Shown piece after piece: positions 1-5,299 of a stretch of 7,844 nt of DNA (positions are counted from its first letter, which is position 1; every line of letters begins with the position of its first letter). The translations under genes were made by a program, and so were the position numbers. The stretch spans positions 1 through 7,844 of the forward strand of contig JANYLL010000183.1 in NCBI GenBank assembly GCA_025357895.1, in the 5' to 3' direction. The notes beneath the pieces are model-generated. The model saw nothing but the letters and a program-made list of their open reading frames with translations. It was not told the origin of the DNA and ran no database searches. The DNA is from Ignavibacteriota bacterium (GTDB lineage Bacteria > Bacteroidota > Ignavibacteria > Palsa-1295).

Positions 1-224
1 TTGTAGTTGGCAGGATCGGCCAGCTGTTCCAGCACGACGGGGGAGAAGTCCATCGAGATTCGAGGGGCGATGCCATGCTCGTCGAGATCCTCGAGCACGC
101 GCAGGAGCGGGAGGTAGCATTCGGCAATGGCCTCACTCAGCCAATCCGATCCGAAGGGCCACTTGCCATGATGGAGCACATACGGAAGATGCGTATGCAG
201 AACGAATGTAAAGGAGCCTAGCAT
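1..224 (-). CDS. GH57 alpha-glucan branching-enzyme-like protein, N-terminal fragment (runs off left edge)
   Basis: Reading the minus strand from an ATG at 224-222 gives 74 open codons to the window edge, so only the N-terminus is present. The peptide starts MLGSFTFVLHTHLPYVLHHG. It matches the N-terminus of the complete GH57 gene at 689-2425 at about 53 of 74 positions by my hand count. HTHLPY is the conserved first GH57 region (the family's HxHxP-type motif at the start of the catalytic barrel). The catalytic glutamate and aspartate lie beyond the edge. The ATG is chosen because it aligns with the start of the complete copy and no other in-frame start is visible just upstream. No Shine-Dalgarno sequence is seen. 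GC is about 58% (third positions about 70%) against about 46% (45%) in the matching part of the other copy. Expected role: forming alpha-1,6 branches in glycogen-like glucan, in the cytoplasm. Activity cannot be judged from this fragment. Confidence 0.85.
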   Translation of the reverse strand, partial: MLGSFTFVLHTHLPYVLHHGKWPFGSDWLSEAIAECYLPLLRVLEDLDEHGIAPRISMDFSPVVLEQLADPANY

Positions 225-373
225 AGCGATAGTGATAAATATAGTCCGTACAAAAATACGCTTCGGAAGGAGTTGCGCCGCTGACCGAACGGTTCGCTAA
301 CATGAGACAATGCGCTGTAACGAAAAAAGACGGGCTGCTCATGATCGCTCATGGACAATCCGCCTTGTTTGTT
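225..373. other. Spacer between tRNA-Asn 3' end and the partial GH57 gene
   Basis: This 149-nt noncoding stretch is of intermediate base composition. On the minus strand it runs from the tRNA CCA end to the ATG of the truncated GH57 gene. A short hairpin, CATGA-TCGC-TCATG (341-354), lies just after the tRNA. On the minus strand a run of six T (325-330) follows it about 10 nt later, too far for a convincing intrinsic terminator. TATATTTA (about 236-243 on the minus strand) just upstream of the start is a possible -7/-10 element of the FCB type (TAnnTTTG), but no matching upstream box is seen. Confidence 0.5.
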
Positions 374-450
374 TGGCTCCTGAGGTAGGACTTGAACCTA
401 CGACCCTCTGATTAACAGTCAGATGCTCTAACCAACTGAGCTACTCAGGA
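374..450 (-). tRNA. tRNA-Asn (anticodon GTT)
   Basis: The minus strand folds into a complete cloverleaf. The acceptor stem TCCTGAG pairs perfectly with CTCAGGA. The D arm is GCTC/GAGC, the anticodon stem TCTGA/TCAGA, and the T arm GTAGG-TTCAAGT-CCTAC. The anticodon loop CTGTTAA places GTT at 416-414, which reads asparagine codons. The discriminator base is G (377), as usual for bacterial tRNA-Asn, and CCA is encoded (376-374). The body without CCA and discriminator is 378-450. It lies between two divergent GH57 genes and is codirectional with the left one, whose start codon is about 150 nt downstream. No second copy of the tRNA 3' end is present in the window, so nothing shows use as an integration site. 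Confidence 0.97.
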
Positions 451-688
451 ATATCTTTTCTGTAAGGCAGTGGTAAACGCAAAGTAGGCAAGATGCGGTT
501 CCGAAAAATAAAATGTTTGTCATTTTTTGCCAGGCGCTGGCTTCAGCCTGGGAATTCATTTCATAATAAATCGTCTCAGTATCGTAGATCCTGCCCCCAG
601 AAATTAGGAATGTTAAAAAAATAATCAACGATTTCATCAACAGCCTCGTTTTAGCCACCCCAATTTTACATTTTTAATTTTACTTTCT
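451..688. other. AT-rich spacer between tRNA-Asn and the plus-strand GH57 gene
   Basis: This 238-nt stretch separates the 5' end of the minus-strand tRNA from the GTG start of the plus-strand GH57 gene, so it should carry promoters for both directions. I see no convincing sigma-70 boxes. The segment around 665-680 (TTTTACATTTTTAATT) is a possible promoter AT tract only. It contains a palindrome at 530-551 and a weaker A/T hairpin (AAAATG at 510-515 with CATTTT at 521-526). A minus-strand open frame (ATG at 637 to a stop at 428) crosses the spacer and runs into the tRNA. It is discussed as a doubtful small gene and is not annotated here. Confidence 0.6.
530..551. repeat. REP-like palindrome (6-bp stem, GGCTTCAGCC core)
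   Basis: CCAGGC at 530-535 pairs with GCCTGG at 546-551 across a 10-nt loop. An inner alternative, GGCT-TC-AGCC (539-548), also pairs. The core resembles the GGCTTTAG-containing hairpin at 5038-5055. It is not followed by a T run on either strand (T residues lie before the stem on the plus strand), so it is not an intrinsic terminator. Short GC-rich palindromes of this form are often dispersed in intergenic DNA of FCB-group genomes. That is background knowledge, and copy number cannot be seen here. Confidence 0.45.
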
Positions 689-2425
689 GTGAATCTCGGT
701 TATTTCACCTTCGTTCTTCATACGCATCTTCCTTACGTTCTGCATCATGGCAAGTGGCCTTTCGGCTCTGATTGGCTTTCTGAAGCAGTGAGCGAATGCT
801 ATATTCCCCTGCTTAATGCAATGAGTGGTTTGCATGATCGCGGCGTAAAGTTCAAGATATCCATGGATTTCTCTCCTATTCTCTTAGAGCAGTTAGCAGA
901 TCCGGGATTTGCCGTAACCTTCGTTTCTTATTGCGACGAAAAAATTAAACTTGCTGAATCAGATCATAAATATTTTTCAAAAAACAACGAACAGCAATTT
1001 CAGCCGCTTGCTAAATTTTGGAAAGATTTTTATACAAATGCAAAGTATAGCTTCGAAAAGGTTTATCATGGTGATCTTATCGGCGCCTTCAAAAAATTAT
1101 CCGATGCCGGAATACTCGATGCCATGACCTGCGGCGCAACGCACGGATACTTCCCTCTTCTTTTAGATGATAGGAATATTCGTGCTCAAATCCAGCTCGC
1201 TATTGCCACGCATAAAAAATATTTCGGAAAAGCACCGCGCGGCATCTGGCTTCCGGAATGTGCATATCGCCCGAGATATTTTTGGTCGCCACAATCGAGC
1301 GATAATTCTCTGGAAAAATTTTGCAAAGAACGTGCCGGGATTGAAGAGCTTGTTTCAGAATTCGGCTTAGAATATTTCGTGGTTGAAGGCTCTTTAACAA
1401 AAGGCGGCATGGCAATGCCAACCTATCATCGTCTTATGGACGCCGCTCGAAAGAAGCATATCTATACTCAAGAGTGGCAAAAATATCTTCTTACAACTAC
1501 TGAACATTCGAACCGTTCGCTTGCTGATATTTATGAAATCCAATCCACAACTCGTGTACTTCCGGGACCTACTCCCGTCGCATTCTCTCGTGATAGAAGA
1601 ACTTCAGAACAAGTCTGGTCAGGCGATATCGGGTACCCCGGCCATGAGAGTTATCTGGATTTTTCCAAGAAGCATCATAACTCAGGGCTTCGCTATTGGA
1701 AAGTAACCGGTCATCAGATAGATATTGGCGCAAAGCAGCAGTATGAGCCGAATGTAATCAAAGAAAATATTTCTCGGCAAGCATCACATTTTGTACAGCT
1801 TGTTAGACAGACATTAACCGAGCATCTCATTCAAACCGGAAAACCCGGAGTTGTTTGCTCACCATTCGATACGGAGCTTTTCGGGCATTGGTGGTTCGAA
1901 GGTCCGGGTTTTTTAGAAGCGGTTTTGGAAAAATTATCGACTGACCCTGATATCAAACTTTCCAATTGTGCCGAAATATTAGATCATATCCCCAACCGCG
2001 AGACCATTGCCCTTCCCGAGGGCTCCTGGGGAGAAGGCGGTGGTCATTTTGTCTGGCTTAACCAAAAGGTCGCTTGGACATGGGATAAAATCTATTCTCT
2101 CCAAAAAAGATTTCTTGAAGCCATACAGATTTATCAAAAAAAGAAAAAAACTGAAAAATTCCTGACTAAAATTCTCCGGCAAGCAGCTCGCGAATTACTT
2201 TTGCTTGAAGCAAGTGACTGGCAATTTCTTATCACAACAGAAGGCGCAGCGGATTATGCTACAACGAGGTTCAATGAACATTCCAATAGACTTTCCAAAC
2301 TTCTTGATATAGCAGACCGCTTATTTGATGGTAAAGATGGAAGAAAAAAAGATAAGGAATACTTAAAGACAATCGCCGAGGATGATAAGCCATTTGATGA
2401 TATTGATCTGACCTGGTGGGCTTGA
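689..2425 (+). CDS. GH57 family alpha-glucan branching enzyme (DUF1957 type)
   Basis: This 578-residue cytoplasmic protein probably transfers alpha-1,4-glucan segments into alpha-1,6 branches in glycogen metabolism. Family regions appear in order: HTHLPY (11-16), CGATHGYFPLL (148-158), IWLPECAYRP (186-195) with the predicted nucleophile Glu190, and SPFDTELFGHWW (391-402) with the predicted acid/base Asp394. The helical C-terminal part includes LLEASDWQFLITT (505-517). Tyr246 lies about where the branching-loop tyrosine of characterised GH57 branching enzymes would fall, but this is approximate. The length is slightly above the roughly 520-residue bacterial enzymes. Both catalytic residues are present, so it looks functional. 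There is no signal peptide. The start is GTG at 689, chosen because it aligns with the N-terminus of the second copy at 1-224; no clear Shine-Dalgarno sequence is seen. The thioredoxin-like gene follows after 50 nt on the same strand. Amylase or 4-alpha-glucanotransferase activity is a less likely alternative within the family. Confidence 0.92.
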   Translation: MNLGYFTFVLHTHLPYVLHHGKWPFGSDWLSEAVSECYIPLLNAMSGLHDRGVKFKISMDFSPILLEQLADPGFAVTFVSYCDEKIKLAESDHKYFSKNNEQQFQPLAKFWKDFYTNAKYSFEKVYHGDLIGAFKKLSDAGILDAMTCGATHGYFPLLLDDRNIRAQIQLAIATHKKYFGKAPRGIWLPECAYRPRYFWSPQSSDNSLEKFCKERAGIEELVSEFGLEYFVVEGSLTKGGMAMPTYHRLMDAARKKHIYTQEWQKYLLTTTEHSNRSLADIYEIQSTTRVLPGPTPVAFSRDRRTSEQVWSGDIGYPGHESYLDFSKKHHNSGLRYWKVTGHQIDIGAKQQYEPNVIKENISRQASHFVQLVRQTLTEHLIQTGKPGVVCSPFDTELFGHWWFEGPGFLEAVLEKLSTDPDIKLSNCAEILDHIPNRETIALPEGSWGEGGGHFVWLNQKVAWTWDKIYSLQKRFLEAIQIYQKKKKTEKFLTKILRQAARELLLLEASDWQFLITTEGAADYATTRFNEHSNRLSKLLDIADRLFDGKDGRKKDKEYLKTIAEDDKPFDDIDLTWWA

Positions 2426-2475
2426 TCTTAATCATGGTAGCGGAACTTGTTCTCCTTTAGCATACTTTATTATAT

Positions 2476-3057
2476 ATGCGACATCTCATAGCATTATTCG
2501 GTCTTCTCTTAATTGCCTTCGGCTGCTCTCCGACGCCACCTGATTCTGTGACTACAAATATTGCCGACTCCCTGCAATTCCAGAAAAACATTTCTACACT
2601 TTATGGAAGCGGCGGCAAAAATGTCAAAGATAATAGCGGACTGGTAGCTGCCTCCAATATTATCTGGAAAGATTCTCTGGGCAATACTCACTCCCTTAAT
2701 GGTCTCAAGGGAAAGATCGTTTTGCTGAATTTTTGGGCTATTTGGTGCAGTCCATGCGAAGCAGAAATGCCGGATCTTAATTCGATAGCTGAATCTTCAA
2801 CAGATATTCTCGTTATCGGCGTTAGTGCTTTAGACCCCAGTTCCTTATTATTTCAAAGATCAAAATTATTCATTGAGACTCGCGGCTTAAAATACCAATT
2901 CATCACTGATCAAGCGTCGAAAACCTATGTTAATTATGGCGGAGATGGAACAATTCCAAGGTCTTATGCCATTGACCGCGACGGCCATATTGCCTATACC
3001 TTCATTGGTCAAAGGACAAAGAAACAATTCATGGATATTCTTAATCAAATACCATAA
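2476..3057 (+). CDS. TlpA/ResA-like thioredoxin-fold lipoprotein
   Basis: This 193-residue thiol-disulfide oxidoreductase is probably anchored outside the inner membrane as a lipoprotein. A hydrophobic signal (residues 4-16) ends in IAFG before Cys17, an acceptable though not ideal lipobox (Ala rather than Leu at -3), followed by a Ser/Thr/Pro-rich linker. The thioredoxin domain spans about 60-190. NFWAIWCSPC carries the active-site pair Cys91-Ser-Pro-Cys94, followed by EAEMP, the usual AhpC/TSA-Redoxin (TlpA) signature. The cis-proline is in GTIP (Pro161), followed by RSYAIDRDGHI. In this family the role is usually reduction of disulfides in extracytoplasmic proteins, for example during cytochrome c maturation; no such partner genes are nearby. 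ATG 2476 is chosen because it gives a proper signal peptide. It lies 50 nt after the GH57 gene, so cotranscription is possible without a functional link. It converges on the minus-strand korA-type gene with 37 nt between stops and no visible terminator hairpin. Confidence 0.9.
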   Translation: MRHLIALFGLLLIAFGCSPTPPDSVTTNIADSLQFQKNISTLYGSGGKNVKDNSGLVAASNIIWKDSLGNTHSLNGLKGKIVLLNFWAIWCSPCEAEMPDLNSIAESSTDILVIGVSALDPSSLLFQRSKLFIETRGLKYQFITDQASKTYVNYGGDGTIPRSYAIDRDGHIAYTFIGQRTKKQFMDILNQIP

Positions 3058-3094
3058 ATTATTTATTCATAGCAATTTACAGCATCACGATATC

Positions 3095-5017
3095 TTAAGC
3101 TTTATCCAAAATTTCCTCTACCTTTGACCGTACTTCGTGCGGAGTAAATGGCAAGCCTTCTACCTTATTAATTCCTACTGCATCTATAAGATATACATCG
3201 CGGATGATCCGACGTAGCTGACCGAGATTGAGTTCAGGAATAATAATCTTCTCGTAGTTCTTCAAGATATCACCAAGATCCGGCGGAAGCGGATTGAGCC
3301 ATCTGAGATGAGCCATCGAAACTCCCCTATCAGCTAACTGCTCCTGAGCGCTGAGAACTGCACCATACGTACCGCCCCAACTTAATAGAAGTATCTTACC
3401 GCTTTTGGCTCCGTGCAATTCTGTCGGAGCAACATCCTTCTGAATGCCCATCACTTTTTCCTGACGGAGACGAACCATGAAATCATGATTATGCGGTTCG
3501 TAATTTACGTTACCAGTATTATGCTGCTTTTCCAAACCGCCGATACGATGCTCTAAGCCCTCAACACCCGGTATTGCCCAGGGACGAGCGTTATCTTCAT
3601 CGCGTTCGTACGGTAAGAAATCCTTTCCTTCAGTTGCTTTCAAACGCTGCTTGGATTTGATCTCCGGCATCTTATCGACATCAGGTATAAGCCAAGGCTC
3701 AGCACCATTTGCAATATATCCATCGGATAGCATGATCACCGGCACCATATATTTCAATGCGATCTGCGTTGCTTCGAATGCAGTATTGAAACAATCAACA
3801 GGACTTTTTGCAGCGATCACTGCGACCGGACACTCTCCGTTTCTTCCATAGAGTGCCTGCATCAAATCTGCCTGTTCCGTTTTTGTCGGGAGACCGGTTG
3901 ATGGTCCGCCGCGCTGAACGTCAACGACAATTAACGGAAGCTCCGTCATTACTGCAAGCCCTAATGCTTCAGCTTTTAACGCTAAGCCGGGACCGGAAGT
4001 TGTCGTGATGCCGATCGCACCCGCATACGATGCTCCGATAGCAGAACAAATTCCGGCGATCTCATCTTCTGCCTGAAAGGTCTTCACTCCGAAATTCTTA
4101 TATTTCGAAAGCTCATGTAAAATATCTGATGCAGGTGTGATAGGATACGAACCGAGAAAAAGATCAATTCCGGATTTCACCGACGCTGCAACAAACCCAA
4201 GAGCTGTTGCTTCATTACCCATGACGTTGCGGTATTTACCGGGTTTGAATTGCGCCGGCTTTACTTCATATCTTGCAGAAAATAATTCTGCTGTTTCGCC
4301 GAGATAATACCCTGCTTTCAAAGCTCGTAAATTCGCCTCATAGACCTGTTCATTCTTTCCGAACTTTGCTTTCAGCCATTCGAAGGTTGGTTCGAGCGGG
4401 CGGTTATAGAGCCAATAGACCAATCCCAGAGCCACCATGTTCTTCGATCGGGCGCCTTCTTTCGAACCCATCTTCAGATCTTTTACTGCATCAAGCGTGA
4501 TCCTTGTAAGCGGAAATTTATAAACCGTATAGCCGCTTAGTGTATCATCATCAAGAGGATTTACATCATAATGAGCAAGCTTCAAATTCTTTTCATCGAA
4601 AGCATTTTCATTTAATATAATAACGGCGCCGGGCTTAAGATCATGTAAATTCACTTTCAGCGCAGCGGGATTCATCGCAACCAGAACATCGGGATTATCG
4701 CCGGGCGTATGAATTTCCTTCGAAGAAAAATGGATCTGGAATCCCGATACTCCATAAAGCGTACCGATAGGAGCACGGATTTCGGCAGGATAATCAGGAA
4801 GCGTAGAAAGATCGTTGCCGACAAGCGCTGTCGTATTAGTGAACTGCGTTCCGGTAAGCTGCATACCGTCTCCGGAATCACCGGCAAAACGGATCGTCAC
4901 ATCTTCCTTGATCTCAATCGGTACTTTTGGTCGCTGACCGATAGATTCCGGCACTGCATGACCGTTTGTGCCATTCGTTGCCGATACAATTCCCGCTACT
5001 TCCGCTTCATTTGCCAT
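3095..5017 (-). CDS. korA: 2-oxoacid:ferredoxin oxidoreductase, fused gamma-alpha subunit (2-oxoglutarate type)
   Basis: This 640-residue cytoplasmic subunit pairs with a beta subunit to oxidise a 2-oxoacid, most likely 2-oxoglutarate, to an acyl-CoA with reduction of ferredoxin. The enzyme can run in reverse for CO2 fixation. A polar N-terminal tail (1-37) precedes the gamma domain (about 40-225), which opens with FAGDSGDGMQLTG (44-56). The alpha TPP-pyrimidine-binding domain (about 265-480) carries GSYPITPASDI (289-299), QAEDE (315-319; Glu319 probably contacts the cofactor), DVQRGGPSTGLPT (366-378) and GRNGECP (391-397). The C-terminal transketolase-like domain is about 530-640. No Fe-S cysteine motif is seen, as expected for the two-subunit KorAB type, where it resides in beta. 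ATG 5017 has a weak AGAGAG about 8 nt upstream. No korB lies next to it: downstream is a convergent lipoprotein gene and upstream a T9SS protein gene. The substrate is inferred from similarity only; another 2-oxoacid remains possible. Confidence 0.93.
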   Translation of the reverse strand: MANEAEVAGIVSATNGTNGHAVPESIGQRPKVPIEIKEDVTIRFAGDSGDGMQLTGTQFTNTTALVGNDLSTLPDYPAEIRAPIGTLYGVSGFQIHFSSKEIHTPGDNPDVLVAMNPAALKVNLHDLKPGAVIILNENAFDEKNLKLAHYDVNPLDDDTLSGYTVYKFPLTRITLDAVKDLKMGSKEGARSKNMVALGLVYWLYNRPLEPTFEWLKAKFGKNEQVYEANLRALKAGYYLGETAELFSARYEVKPAQFKPGKYRNVMGNEATALGFVAASVKSGIDLFLGSYPITPASDILHELSKYKNFGVKTFQAEDEIAGICSAIGASYAGAIGITTTSGPGLALKAEALGLAVMTELPLIVVDVQRGGPSTGLPTKTEQADLMQALYGRNGECPVAVIAAKSPVDCFNTAFEATQIALKYMVPVIMLSDGYIANGAEPWLIPDVDKMPEIKSKQRLKATEGKDFLPYERDEDNARPWAIPGVEGLEHRIGGLEKQHNTGNVNYEPHNHDFMVRLRQEKVMGIQKDVAPTELHGAKSGKILLLSWGGTYGAVLSAQEQLADRGVSMAHLRWLNPLPPDLGDILKNYEKIIIPELNLGQLRRIIRDVYLIDAVGINKVEGLPFTPHEVRSKVEEILDKA

Positions 5018-5037
5018 ATTGTTATCTCTCTTAGTGG

Positions 5038-5055
5038 GACGGGCTTTAGTCCGTC
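5038..5055. repeat. Short hairpin in the korA leader (7-bp stem, TTTA loop)
   Basis: GACGGGC (5038-5044) pairs with GTCCGTC (5049-5055) around TTTA on the plus strand. As korA leader RNA (minus strand) the sequence is GACGGAC-TAAA-GCCCGTC, where one pair is an A/C mismatch. The hairpin ends 20 nt before the korA start codon, so it would lie in the 5' leader if transcription starts upstream. It shares a GGCTT(T/C)AG core with the palindrome at 530-551, which favours a dispersed REP-like unit over a dedicated regulator. It is not a terminator, as no T run follows. Confidence 0.4.
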
Positions 5056-5148
5056 AGTCCAATATTTTTATTGATTATTTCTTCGCTATATTGATAGCAA
5101 GATGTAAACAGCAAAATAAAGTAAGGGGTTCGAATTTTCTATATATGT

Positions 5149-5190
5149 GTCACCCTGCCTATCATTCCGAGCGGAGCGAAGAATTCCATT
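5149..5190. repeat. Dispersed intergenic repeat of the ATTCCGAGCG-AGCGAAGAAT type
   Basis: The segment starts with the lead GTCACCCTG and continues into ATTCCGAGCGGAGCGAAGAA. In my recollection this closely matches a dispersed repeat found many times in FCB-group and related genomes (consensus like TCATTCCGAGCGNAGCGAGGAATC). Its chance translation is the peptide HSERSEE, which often appears in spurious database ORFs. It contains a small inverted repeat (ATTC/GAAT) around a GCG-GAGC mini-hairpin. A nearby 6-bp inverted repeat, ATAGAG (5192-5197) with CTCTAT (5209-5214), lies just downstream. Only one copy is in the window. It sits between the 3' end of the T9SS gene and korA. Confidence 0.6.
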
Positions 5191-5299
5191 AATAGAGGTA
5201 GAATATTTCTCTATCTATAATCCATTCTCCAAACCAATAAATTATTATAATAAAGCGTAACCATTTGAATCGCTCAAAAAAAACAGAGAGGATTTTTAC

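Larger units (their letters stand above)
5018..5299. other. Intergenic region between the T9SS protein gene and korA
   Basis: This 282-nt AT-rich region has no credible gene. On the minus strand it is the 3' flank of the T9SS gene and the promoter/leader region of korA. It holds the dispersed repeat at 5149-5190 and the leader hairpin at 5038-5055. On the minus strand, TTGCTG (about 5119-5114) followed after 18 nt by TATAGC gives a loose sigma-70-like arrangement, too weak to annotate as a promoter. A run of eight T on the minus strand (5276-5283) follows the T9SS stop codon but lacks a stable preceding stem, so it is at best a poor terminator. Confidence 0.6.

Noticed and set aside
133..342. 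Minus-strand open frame at the left end (69 codons)
   Set aside because: It is in a different frame from the GH57 fragment at 1-224, which has clear family similarity over the same bases; this frame has no recognisable features.
374..450. tRNA-Asn as an integration (att) site
   Set aside because: No second copy of the tRNA 3' end and no integrase or phage gene is in the window; the composition shift alone is not enough.
2426..2475. Promoter between the GH57 and thioredoxin-like genes
   Set aside because: TACTTTAT near 2463 only partly resembles the FCB -7 element and no upstream box is found at a suitable distance.
3058..3094. Bidirectional terminator between the convergent thioredoxin-like and korA genes
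   Set aside because: The 37-nt gap has no stable inverted repeat followed by a T run on either strand.
4709..5192. Plus-strand open frames antisense to the korA 5' end and across the intergenic region
   Set aside because: They are antisense to a well-supported gene or cover the dispersed repeat (giving the typical spurious peptide HSERSEE).
5270..5299. Intrinsic terminator after the T9SS protein gene
   Set aside because: There is a run of eight T on the minus strand, but no GC-rich stem precedes it.
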